This document shows, piece by piece, positions 54,482-62,482 of a stretch of 64,000 nucleotides of DNA. The stretch is from Gemmatimonadota bacterium. GTDB lineage: Bacteria > Gemmatimonadota > Gemmatimonadetes > Gemmatimonadales > GWC2-71-9. Both the position numbers and the translations under genes were made by a program. Each line of letters starts with the position of its first letter. Within the stretch, counting starts at the first letter, position 1. The notes under the pieces were generated by a model. It made no database searches, had not been told where the DNA came from, and saw only the letters and a list, made by a program, of their open reading frames with translations. The DNA is taken from the NCBI GenBank assembly GCA_029262195.1, contig JAJCZX010000007.1, positions 62,001-126,000 of the forward strand, read 5' to 3'.

Positions 54482-55093
54482 TTATTCAGACCCAAGGATT
54501 TCTCTAATATCTGCCTTCTGACCATCCGAAAGGGCCCCCACGGCCATATATGTAGGTTCACCATCGGAAAACACCAAGACCAAAGGAGTTCCCCACAAGG
54601 GCACCACCTCAAGGAGCGATCCCGTCGGTTCAAAAACGACGGGGAACAGCACTTCAAGATCTGTTACATGCCTGGATAGACTTTCAAACGTACTTAGGTA
54701 CATGGCTGGCAGGTCATTCGAAAGGACCATGCCGACAACATCGAAACCACCCCTCGAAATGTGGAGCTCGTTCAAGAACGGGTAATTTCGCGGGCATGCA
54801 GGGCAAGTCTCCGCCATCAACATGTAGACGCCGTCGTTAGGTTCGGCGACGTTGAGAAGCTCACCCGTTACCGCTGTGGCTCCAACTAAAAACGGACTCG
54901 CCAAGGGATGGGCAATGAGGTGCTGCCAGAGTGCAGCCCTGTCACGCGAAAGGCTGCCCGCAGTTTCTTCAAGCAATCGCATCTCGTCCGATTGGTCGCG
55001 GGCGTCCGCAGCCACCGTTTCTAAACGATAGGCCAAGACCGAGCAACTAAAAACCAATCCACCGATGATCATGCGGCCCAATGTGCTTTTCAA
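54482..55093 (-). CDS. Membrane-anchored thioredoxin-like (TlpA/redoxin) protein
   Basis: 203 aa with an N-terminal signal-anchor (MIIGGLVFSCSVLAY, about 8-22). A thioredoxin fold starts near residue 75; the active site is CPACPRNYPFL (CxxC, about 107-110), and the cis-Pro loop is WGTPLVLVF (about 170). This type reduces or forms disulfides outside the cytoplasm. It begins 6 bases after the stop of the beta-propeller gene, which itself follows a Cys-rich secreted peptide gene, so all three are likely one transcript and it may process the peptide's eight Cys. Confidence 0.8.
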   Translation of the reverse strand: MKSTLGRMIIGGLVFSCSVLAYRLETVAADARDQSDEMRLLEETAGSLSRDRAALWQHLIAHPLASPFLVGATAVTGELLNVAEPNDGVYMLMAETCPACPRNYPFLNELHISRGGFDVVGMVLSNDLPAMYLSTFESLSRHVTDLEVLFPVVFEPTGSLLEVVPLWGTPLVLVFSDGEPTYMAVGALSDGQKADIREILGSE

Positions 55094-55099
55094 GAGACT

Positions 55100-56212
55100 T
55101 TACCGCGATCTCGAGTTTGCACGGGTTTGAACCAACCTATATTCCCGCACAACTGGATAGTCAAAAAAGCTATTGGTAAAGGAAAAAAAACGGTCACCGG
55201 TCGCTGCGGCGAGAGCGGTCACAAAAATCGTACCGGTGCCAGGGGTGTCTCGAAGGGAGCTCACGACTATCTCGCCGCTGTACGACCGTGCTTCCAGGTA
55301 GGCTTTTGCCACGACGATGCCGTCCTCAGTTCTTTCACGCGCCTGGTACATTATTAGGACGAAATGAGCCCCACAAGCAATGGTTGGAGCTGGAAGGGCA
55401 GGAAGAATACCTAATGAATCTTCTCGCGCTTCTTTCCACTCAAGATTAACACCAAAATTACCAAAAGGCCGGAGATCAGTGCCCTGAAATGTAATTGTCT
55501 GGGGCGCCCACCAATTGGCAGCTGCAATCATCGGTTCGCCCTCAACGTTGGAGCAAAAGGATACACCGCGTGCCATGTTCCTTTCATTCCTCGTTGACAA
55601 GTCAGCATCACGAAGGGACCATGGAAGAATTCTACCTTCCCTCAGATCAACCATGCTCAACAGGTCGTGCGTTGCCCCAGCGTAACTGGCTGGGAGAAGT
55701 CGCAATCCCGCTATGGCCGTAGAATCCGTCCACTGCCCGAATGAATCCAGACCAGCAATTCGGTCGTACGGCAAAGACAGGCGGCGAATCTCCGACCCGT
55801 CCATTCCCAAGAACACCAACGTCCGGTTCCTACCATCTAGCACGACAAGGGTATCATGCCGAAAGGCGATTTTTGATATTTGCCCAAATTCGGCTGGACC
55901 TCCGCCGCATGACCCGAACACCGAGCGAGTTCCGGTGGGTCGAATCAGGTGGATTTCACAAGAAAACTCGTCAGCTATTGCAAGGCTGCCATCTGTATGT
56001 GCAGCAACGGCACTAATCCGCCCGAAAGCCTCTCCTCCGTCCTGAGCTCCATACTCTGCCTCAAGAACGAGTTCGTATTCTCCAATTTCCTGGGGATCTT
56101 CCATCCTCGGCCGATCCATCTCAGCGAAATAGGGACTTGGACCTTGTTCGCACGCGAACGTAACGACCAAACACATGAACCCGCAACAAATATCCCTCTT
56201 ACGAACTACCAT
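55100..56212 (-). CDS. 6-bladed beta-propeller lipoprotein-like protein
   Basis: 370 aa from the ATG at 56212, chosen because AAAAGG lies 6 bases upstream; an ATG at 56239 and the open frame to 56296 are alternatives. The hydrophobic N-terminus ends in VVTFAC, a plausible lipobox. Blades: DGSLAIADEFSCEIHLIRPTG, FRHDTLVVLDGRNRTLVFLGMDG and others, each with a strand-turn-strand pattern. The family is often beside Cys-rich small secreted proteins in Bacteroidota. Function unknown. It lies between the Cys-rich peptide gene (53 bases upstream) and the redoxin gene (6 bases downstream). Confidence 0.8.
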   Translation of the reverse strand: MVVRKRDICCGFMCLVVTFACEQGPSPYFAEMDRPRMEDPQEIGEYELVLEAEYGAQDGGEAFGRISAVAAHTDGSLAIADEFSCEIHLIRPTGTRSVFGSCGGGPAEFGQISKIAFRHDTLVVLDGRNRTLVFLGMDGSEIRRLSLPYDRIAGLDSFGQWTDSTAIAGLRLLPASYAGATHDLLSMVDLREGRILPWSLRDADLSTRNERNMARGVSFCSNVEGEPMIAAANWWAPQTITFQGTDLRPFGNFGVNLEWKEAREDSLGILPALPAPTIACGAHFVLIMYQARERTEDGIVVAKAYLEARSYSGEIVVSSLRDTPGTGTIFVTALAAATGDRFFSFTNSFFDYPVVREYRLVQTRANSRSR

Positions 56213-56265
56213 TCGTCGCCTTTTCTGCCCGAAGGCCATTGCCTCCGAGCATTCGTCTTTTCTTC

Positions 56266-56535
56266 TTAATTGACACCCCAACAAGGCGGCTCCCAATACG
56301 GGCAGATGGTGGGACTACAATGGGTCGTCCCGCCCCCGCCCGGGTTTTCCCAACATGTGCCCTGCCCGGCAACGCACTGGCAACAGAACTCCTGGCCCTG
56401 CGGTGCATTGCAATACCCGGCTCCCGTCTCAGCCGCTTCCACGGCGGTGGGCGCCGTTAAGACCATCACGCCAGGTGCAAACGCCGCTAGAATAAACGTG
56501 ATCTGTAGCAGCTTCGCTAATGAATACTTTTTCAT
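56266..56535 (-). CDS. Small secreted Cys-rich peptide
   Basis: 89 aa from the ATG at 56535, with GGAGG about 9 bases upstream. Residues 1-34 form a signal peptide (core QITFILAAFAPGVMVL, cleavage near VEAAE). The mature part of about 55 residues has eight Cys (C42, C51, C52, C54, C61, C73, C78, C85), a GGGG run and four Trp, with little regular secondary structure expected. This is the size and composition of a disulfide-rich secreted peptide or a modified-peptide precursor. I know no exact family. Heads the peptide-propeller-redoxin run. Confidence 0.65.
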   Translation of the reverse strand: MKKYSLAKLLQITFILAAFAPGVMVLTAPTAVEAAETGAGYCNAPQGQEFCCQCVAGQGTCWENPGGGGTTHCSPTICPYWEPPCWGVN

Positions 56536-57713
56536 CAAATTGACCTCCAAGTGACTGTTCTTCGTGCAGTGTTGGGTGCGGATGACAGTAGGTGCCGCAA
56601 CTCGGTTCGTCATTCTCCCGTTGGCCCGGTTGGACGACGCTCGCCTCGCACGTCGACGAGTTTCCCAAATCATACAACTGTTGATCGTGATGGCCCGAGT
56701 CAAGAAGATCCCCCAACAACGCCAACAGTTGTCGTGAAACAGTCAATAAATGACGCATTTGCCTTTGGAATTCCCTCTATCCGAGAGCCCGTCAGTTAGA
56801 GTGCTAACTGCGGGAACTAGCGAGCCGAGGAGTTCCAAGGGTCCGCCTTAGGCGATAGCCAAATGGAGTGCTCAAGGCCGTCACCATACTGCTCAAAGCG
56901 CCGCCAGTGTTTTAGGGCGGATCCACGAATATACATTTGACCTTTCCGGCGTATCCCACTCCAGCGCCCCAAGGGCAAGGAGGTTGTCACCGTGGATCAG
57001 ATGGTTATCGAAAATATGTTTTTCGTAACACGCTTCTTGGCGTGATAAGAAAGTTCCGAGTCTTCTAGGAGGATTCGCGGTTCGAGGCGAGAGCGGAGTT
57101 CCTTACCTATCCAGGTTAGTTCAAGCCTCTTGTTTATACGCCCAACAAAAAACTTCCCCTTGTATAGCCCGTACTAAAATTCAAATTACGCAAGGTGTTT
57201 TGGTCACCGTGCATCGCGTGCGCCAATTTCCGTAGTGTCTACGCTAAATCCCTCAACCTCTCCACTGCCCAAGTGTCCCGCTTGCAATATTCCAATAATC
57301 AGAGCGTGTCTTATCGCTCTGGTCGGGCGGAAGTTTCCCCGACACAAAAGCAACCGGGCGATCTCAACTGCCGCAACCATTCCGTTCACTATTACAAGGT
57401 TGTTGTAGGTCAGTTCCCGTACCATCGGGTTCAACATTATCTGATGCTGAAACTGCCTCGGAAAATCACGGTGACATACGTTGTTTCGCACTACTGCGGC
57501 ACTTTCTCGTTGGAACCGGACTAGGCTCTCCAAGTCAGGGTTCCTCTTTTTTCACCGAATCTGGCTTTCTCAATGCAAGGATGTCAGTGATGCCTACCCT
57601 CATTCCGAACACCGCAGCAAACCATTGACGTTTCGATGTGAAACTACTACTTGCGGAAGATGGTTTAGTACTTCCGCGGTTGTATACCTGTTGCACGACT
57701 GGGAGCAGCGGCT
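56536..57713. other. 1.2 kb without a supported gene
   Basis: I see no convincing gene here. Overlapping open frames on both strands at about 57195-57533 (109 aa each) lack start signals and motifs and look like decay of an older gene. Notable structures are a perfect hairpin CAGTTAG-AGTG-CTAACTG (56793-56810) and an imperfect palindrome around 57009-57032 with TTATCGAAAA and TTTTTCGTAA arms. The upstream promoter for the Cys-rich peptide should lie near 56550-56700, but no clear -35/-10 pair stands out. Confidence 0.5.
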
Positions 57714-58097
57714 GTGGATTCGGCAGTGCATCGCGGAGCCAAAATCGCATTCTTACTCGTCACGAGGGATACGCTTGGGGTTGGGAAAGAGGCTGCTCTT
57801 GCGAGCCTATGCGCTGCTAAATACGGTAAATTCTCTGCCATGCATTCCCGCCTTATGTTTACCGATGGATGGCAAAACGATCCGAACTGGGTCTTCGAGG
57901 CAGAGTCGGCCGGGGTGGTCAACGTTGATGGTTTTCAGGCATGTTTCGAAAATGGCGAGATGGTGCCGACGTTGGATCGTCATTCATCCCTTGTAAGGGA
58001 ATTGGGAATAACTGGCACACCGACGTTCGTGTCACCTTCAACAGTAGAAAAGGGTGCGGTGGACGCGATGACGATTATGTCGATGGTGTCCGAATGA
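57714..58097 (+). pseudogene. DsbA-like thioredoxin-fold protein, N-terminally damaged
   Basis: 127 codons matching the second half of DsbA-like oxidoreductases: ALASLCAAKYGKFSAMHSRLM (the helical insert) and LGITGTPTFVSPS with the cis-Pro loop (TPT). The N-terminal half is missing: in the same frame the sequence before the GTG at 57714 reads GCIPVARLG, where a CxxC should lie but only one Cys remains, and a TAG stop precedes it at 57666. Either a pseudogene or a gene inactive as an oxidoreductase. Its stop still overlaps the next gene's ATG by 4 bases. Confidence 0.55.
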
Positions 58098-59332
58098 GAA
58101 TCGTTTTCATGGAGCGAGAGTCAAACACCCGAAACGTGAAAAAAGAGGTGCACAGGTTTCTGGGTGTGTCTCTTTTAGTGTTTTTCATTCTCACACAATC
58201 TTGTGTTAGGGGGGCACCGGAAGAAGAAGAGCCAACGCTGCCGGTTTGGGTGATTTCGGAAAACCCGGTTGTTGAGATTGGGGCGGAAGGCGATCCCCGG
58301 TATGAGTTTCATCGAATTGTCGACGTAACGTTTCACAAGACGGGCTCGGTGGTCGTTGCGAATTCTGGGTCCCAAGAGCTCAAAACCTACGAGAGAGACG
58401 GACGGTTTTCCGGGAGCTTTGGAAGCCCAGGGGAGGGACCTGGCGAATTTCACGACCTCAAAGGGCTCTTGGTAAATGGAGATTCGTTGATTGCTTTCGA
58501 ACTCCCGTTTCGTGGGCCAGTGCGTATCCACACTTTCCGAATTGATTCGGGATTCCTGTCGACCAGTACCGTACGTTTCGAAGAATACTCTCAAGACGGA
58601 GCTTCTCCGCTTGCCTTTCTTTCGCCTAACGACTTGGTGGTCACTCGGGGTCAGTCGTTTCGGGTGGTTGAGCCCCCTGCTCAGGGGGTTATTGTTCGTG
58701 ATTCTACGACACTCGGGATTTTTTCCTTCCTCCCCCAACCGGTCATGCACTGGCTAGGAGTTTTTAAAACTGCATCTCTTTATTCCTTTCCATTGCCCGA
58801 AGGAAGACCCGTTTCTAGGTCTGTAGCAGGATACTCGTTGGGCCCCGCATTGGTCCGGACAGTTTCATCGGGCCGATTATGGATAGGAGATTCCGGGGAC
58901 GGCCGAATTACCCAATATGGCGCGAGCGGTGTTGTGGTATCCGAGAGCCGATATCCGGTCGCTGCAAGGTCGTTCGACGAAGCCGCCTTGCTTGAGGCAA
59001 GGCGTGAAGCGATGACCGATGTTCGCAGTCCGAATGGAATCGCTTCCGCAAGAATAACTGAGCTCTACTCTGAGCGTCTACTTCCCCGGAAGGCCCCGTT
59101 GTTCGTTAAGATTCATCCGGGAGTCGATGGGGAGGTTTGGGTCGAATCGTTCTCCGAACTGCCCCACCGGGCCAGGGATGTCTACGTTCTGGATAGATCT
59201 GGCGCTTGGATTGCCAAAGCCCGTTTCCCGGGTGGGGTGAGGATACACGAAATAAGTCATGATCGGGTAGCCGGGGTGCGGACGGATGCGGATGGAGTTG
59301 AACGGGTCGTATTGTATTCCCTGGGCCGTTAA
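58094..59332 (+). CDS. 6-bladed beta-propeller lipoprotein
   Basis: 412 aa from ATG 58094 (4-base overlap with the DsbA-like frame); the frame is open to 57941 but lacks a signal there. The hydrophobic segment ends in the lipobox-like ILTQSC (about residue 37). The following blades show the pattern HRIVDVTFHKTGSVVVANSGSQELKTYERDGRF in parts, with FGSPGEGPGEFHDLKGLL, a hallmark of this propeller group. Similar in type to the 55.1-56.2 kb gene but clearly diverged. Function unknown. The pairing of propeller and thioredoxin-fold protein recurs at both loci. Confidence 0.82.
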   Translation: MRIVFMERESNTRNVKKEVHRFLGVSLLVFFILTQSCVRGAPEEEEPTLPVWVISENPVVEIGAEGDPRYEFHRIVDVTFHKTGSVVVANSGSQELKTYERDGRFSGSFGSPGEGPGEFHDLKGLLVNGDSLIAFELPFRGPVRIHTFRIDSGFLSTSTVRFEEYSQDGASPLAFLSPNDLVVTRGQSFRVVEPPAQGVIVRDSTTLGIFSFLPQPVMHWLGVFKTASLYSFPLPEGRPVSRSVAGYSLGPALVRTVSSGRLWIGDSGDGRITQYGASGVVVSESRYPVAARSFDEAALLEARREAMTDVRSPNGIASARITELYSERLLPRKAPLFVKIHPGVDGEVWVESFSELPHRARDVYVLDRSGAWIAKARFPGGVRIHEISHDRVAGVRTDADGVERVVLYSLGR

Positions 59333-59338
59333 CCAACG

Positions 59339-59856
59339 GTGCTATCCAGTGGATTGTTTCACCCCCCTACGCGGGTATCGTTTTTTTCGGGCGGGTCCTT
59401 TGCGCGTTGGTTGTTTTGTTTCGGCCTAGTCGGAAGTCTGGCCTGCTCCGAGCGCTCTTCACCCACACGAATTATTGACGATGCATTCCCTGATTCGATT
59501 CAAGGAGCGTGGGTACGAGTTTTTCCTCCGTCTGATCGGCGCGACACGATTTTTCTGGGCCCCGGGGGGGGGCCAAAGGGCATCCAAGCGCGGTCCAAGC
59601 CGGTGACCGAGACATTTCCCGATGGCAGGTTGGAGCTGCAACCTTGCCAGGTGGTTTCTGCATAGGGGATCTTGGGAGGTTAACCTGCGCCGGGTTTCGG
59701 GTTAGGGGTGATACACTCTTCTTGGCGAATGGAGACCAGTCGGTTCTCGTCCGGTCGGAAGTGTTTGAATTCCAAGTATCCGCCGGATGGCTTCGCCAAC
59801 GAAGTGAATTTGGTGATTCGTTGAGCGTACCGGCTCCTTTCAAAGGTCCCAGATAA
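59339..59856 (+). pseudogene. Frameshifted lipoprotein with a G9 tract
   Basis: Two adjacent frames read as one gene. The first (59339-59665) has a signal ending in the lipobox VGSLAC and continues GAWVRVFPPSDRRDTIFLGPGGG. The second (the frame of 59644-59856) carries RWQVGAATLPGGFCIGDLGRLTCAGF and on. They join if one G is added to the run of nine G at 59564-59572, giving about 172 aa. It could be a true mutation, a sequencing error in the homopolymer, or slipped-strand phase variation. Family not recognised; it is 6 bases after the propeller lipoprotein. Confidence 0.65.
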
Positions 59857-59989
59857 GGCCACCGTTGCGGCGGAAGAATTGTGGTACGCCGACACCCACC
59901 AACCGGGGACAGATGCGGGTCCACCGAAAGTTCGGCGAAGCAAGAAACCCCGTAAAGAAGGGGAATCCATGGGATCCGGGGCTTTCCGC

Positions 59990-60009
59990 CACAGGATACT
60001 AAATCCTGC
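59990..60009. repeat. 20-base direct repeat, copy 2 (attachment-site candidate)
   Basis: CACAGGATACTAAATCCTGC, identical at 17 of 20 positions to 53689-53708. It contains the last codons and stop of the conserved 168 aa gene (reading leftward RRI-stop), and it can fold into a hairpin (CAGGAT/ATCCTG). Because part of it is constrained coding sequence, similarity to the tRNA-Leu remnant could be chance. Confidence 0.4.
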
Positions 60010-60505
60010 GCGAGTCATAGGCCCAGTGAAGCAGGGCCTGTCTCTGTTTCGGGCGGCAGTTCCAGTCCCCGGGTTTGCAGTTGGCTTTTATCTGCCCTGC
60101 GTGTCGGCGTATCGCTTTCCAGCGTTTTATCTGTCGTTGGTCGTCGGCGATCCTTCTGCCGAGGTAATAGCGACAGTACCATTGAAACCACCCGCGAGGG
60201 TCCTCGTCGTTAACCCAGGATTTTTCACGCCATACTGAAAGAGGTTGTGATGCGTTGATGCGGAAAAAGTTCAGGTCGGGGTCATGTCGTTCGGAACACA
60301 GTCGCGCGTTTGCAAACCACTCGGCCGGAAATTCCTCGACGCAGTCCGTCATATACTTGCCGCCAAAAACACCGAGTTCGAGAAGTTGGGGTGGTGTGAG
60401 TTCAGGAACGAAATCGGGGTGGAAATTGGTGGCGACCGGCTCGGTTAGGCTGTAGCTGTATCCCGATTGCATAAGATCGTTTACCACAATGGTTTTTTTC
60501 TTCAT
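59999..60505 (-). CDS. Conserved uncharacterised protein (PELTPPxxLELGVFGGKYM family)
   Basis: 168 aa. The segments NFHPDFVPELTPPQLLELGVFGGKYMTDC (about 28-56, in parts), SERHDPDLNFFRINASQPLSVWR, DDPRGWFQWYCRYY and the ending RQALLHWAYDSRRI mark a family I recall from many bacteria and some fungi and plants, always named hypothetical. Highly conserved Trp, Tyr, Cys and His suggest a real, old function. Start ATG at 60505 behind GGAGG on its strand; the gene looks intact. No neighbour points to a role. Confidence 0.85.
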   Translation of the reverse strand: MKKKTIVVNDLMQSGYSYSLTEPVATNFHPDFVPELTPPQLLELGVFGGKYMTDCVEEFPAEWFANARLCSERHDPDLNFFRINASQPLSVWREKSWVNDEDPRGWFQWYCRYYLGRRIADDQRQIKRWKAIRRHAGQIKANCKPGDWNCRPKQRQALLHWAYDSRRI

Positions 60506-60621
60506 CTTTCCTCCTTAGTCAGGAGTCTTGCGAGTCCTCCTGCGGGTCGACGAGGGTTGTTAGGTATGTCTTCGTCGGACCTTTGATGTTACGGCGTGAC
60601 GCGCCTTTTCAAAAGTGGCGG

Positions 60622-60885
60622 TTAGAACTTGAACCGCAGTCCGACCCCGACCGGCCATGTCCAGAAGTTGCTCGTTCCGACCTCGGTCTCATCTGAAAAC
60701 GCGATGTCTCCCTGGGGACCAATCAGTGGGTCCCAGGGTTGAAAACCTGGTGGGTGAGGCAACGGCGCGCGACTACAAAGAAGCGTTGGAAAACATAAAA
60801 AGGCACGCCATTTCCGAAGGATGAAGAACTGCGAACGACCCTTCACTCCCTCAATGGATTTGCTGTGGACCGAGCCTAGCAACAC
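60622..60885 (-). pseudogene. Fragment resembling the end of an outer-membrane barrel protein
   Basis: The last 35 residues (GDIAFSDETEVGTSNFWTWPVGVGLRFKF region) look like a C-terminal barrel strand ending in Phe. The preceding part is Pro-rich and without a signal, and no sensible start is visible. Likely a remnant of a lost outer-membrane protein gene. Low certainty. Confidence 0.3.
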
Positions 60886-60901
60886 TGCGGAAATATCGGG
60901 G

Positions 60902-61408
60902 TTAATCCAGAGTCTTAGAAGACGTCTCCATCCATAGTTTTATTTGGGCATGATGTATCGCCCAGGCACTCCAGGCTGCCCGAGCCCAATCTTCCACAGC
61001 TTTCAAGTGGTCGACGGGGCTGCTCGCTGCCAGGACATGCCGCACGGTGATTTTCCCGAGGTCTGCGGGTGGTTCTAGCCAGTAAAAAGAATGTTTATGA
61101 CGGACAAATTCTTGAATGAATTTGGTCGCCTCTGGCTGCGTCATATTGTTTTCGAGCACCATGTTTAAACTGGCAAGGTGAACGGCGACTGAACTGATAC
61201 TCTGCTGCGACGATGTGCCCGGGTGTTGTACGGCATAGGAGTCAACCGTCAGGCGATGGTTCTTGCCATACCTGGCGTCGGTGTATTCACGCGCCAGCAC
61301 TTCGCCAAAAGCTGCCCAACACCCGGGAGAAGAACTCATGTACCTGTGCACCGGACCATCGATATCGGGAACCAGGGCGGAGCAAGAAAAACAGGGTTTG
61401 TCTCTCAT
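60902..61408 (-). CDS. DUF5946 family protein
   Basis: 168 aa. N-terminal CFSCSALVPDIDGPVHRYMSSSPGCWAAFGEVLAREY, in parts, with two Cys in CxxC and a third in SPGC, plus the later DSYAVQHPG and the closing WARAAWSAWAIHHAQIKLWM match DUF5946. The conserved Asp-Ser-Tyr-x-x-Gln-His-Pro motif is intact. Function unknown; the Cys and His could bind a metal. Start ATG 61408. Single gene. Confidence 0.85.
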   Translation of the reverse strand: MRDKPCFSCSALVPDIDGPVHRYMSSSPGCWAAFGEVLAREYTDARYGKNHRLTVDSYAVQHPGTSSQQSISSVAVHLASLNMVLENNMTQPEATKFIQEFVRHKHSFYWLEPPADLGKITVRHVLAASSPVDHLKAVEDWARAAWSAWAIHHAQIKLWMETSSKTLD

Positions 61409-61467
61409 CTCAAATTGATTTCATGCGCGTTTGGCGGCAAAACTCGAGAATGTTTTAGCCGTGTCTT

Positions 61468-62280
61468 TTAATTCACTCCGGTCGGCTGTGGCTCCATCGG
61501 GTTGATCCACTGCAATATGGAATTAATGACTTCTGTTCCGTGCCGTTCGATTATTCCCCTCGCCCCGTGACCCCCGGACGAAACCGTCAGCATCCGGCTT
61601 CGTGTTGACGATGAAGATGCGATGTTTTCGTACAAGGCCGTCCGCATTCTTTCCACATCGTCTTCAGCAGAGATTCCGAGCAGAGCCAGGTTAGGCCGAT
61701 CAGACAACGTCTCGGAGATATCTGGATGGAGGGGTGCTGAGAAAAGTATGACCTGCACCAAATCCGCCGAAGTCCTTATGAGTTCGTTTGCCCACGCTGC
61801 GGTGCAACCAGCCAAAATTAGAGTGAGAGGTGTGCCGGTGGGGACGTGCGACATCAGAATGTCCCGGGCTTTCATCCCGTCGTGCGAAACTCGGCCGAGT
61901 ACCTGATCGTGAGTTTCCTGTGAAACGATTTCGACTCGTTGAGTTCGGCTTTCGCCGTGTGAGAAGAGGTCGTAGGTCATGACGGTGTTGCCGGAAGAAC
62001 GGAGTGCTCTGGCCAACTCGCCGAATTCGGTTTGGTCACTGAGGCAACCGTGAACGAAAAGGGCGGCACCTGATACTGGTGTCGCTTCCCAGAGGGTGCC
62101 CGCCAGTTCTCCATCAGGTTGGATATTTATCCAAACACGTTGTTGTGCTCTGAGGCCGGGGGCGAGCAAGCACAGGAGGGCCAACGCCGACAGCGGAGCG
62201 ACGAGCCTTCGTCGCCGTCTGAAGTCTGTAAACCGCTTCGTGACCGGCCGCCCGAGGACGGACAGCTTTTCAGTCTTCAT
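61468..62280 (-). CDS. Exported alpha/beta hydrolase with Cys in the nucleophile elbow
   Basis: 270 aa from ATG 62280; the frame runs to 62403 without signal features. A membrane segment (LVAPLSALALLCLLAPGLRAQ, about 25-45) precedes an alpha/beta hydrolase fold with the oxyanion loop ALFVHGCLSD (about 72-81). The nucleophile elbow is ILAGCTAAWA (about 163-172), Cys instead of Ser; the acid is likely in GISAEDD and the His in SGGHGARGI. Cys-nucleophile forms are known in dienelactone hydrolases. Substrate unknown. Confidence 0.75.
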   Translation of the reverse strand: MKTEKLSVLGRPVTKRFTDFRRRRRLVAPLSALALLCLLAPGLRAQQRVWINIQPDGELAGTLWEATPVSGAALFVHGCLSDQTEFGELARALRSSGNTVMTYDLFSHGESRTQRVEIVSQETHDQVLGRVSHDGMKARDILMSHVPTGTPLTLILAGCTAAWANELIRTSADLVQVILFSAPLHPDISETLSDRPNLALLGISAEDDVERMRTALYENIASSSSTRSRMLTVSSGGHGARGIIERHGTEVINSILQWINPMEPQPTGVN

Positions 62281-62482
62281 AGAGGATCCGCTCAAAGGAC
62301 CTGGTTGAGTATTCTTGCAGGGCCGCGTGAATCGCTTTATGGTGATCCAGTTTTTTTGCCTCGTATGCATGGCCATGGTTTTCTCCACAAGGAGTTCCTT
62401 CAACTGCTCGTCGGGGTGCCTCTACCGCCGCAAACGTACCCCAAACAGGGCGGTTTGTAACGGCCGTTTCGTGGCCGCGCCA

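Noticed and set aside
56790-56812. GAGTGCTAA resembling half of a CIRCE heat-shock operator
   Set aside because: The matching TTAGCACTC half at nine bases distance is absent and no chaperone gene follows; it is just part of a local hairpin.
57195-57533. Opposed 109-codon frames on both strands
   Set aside because: No start signals or recognisable motifs on either strand; treated as part of a decayed stretch.
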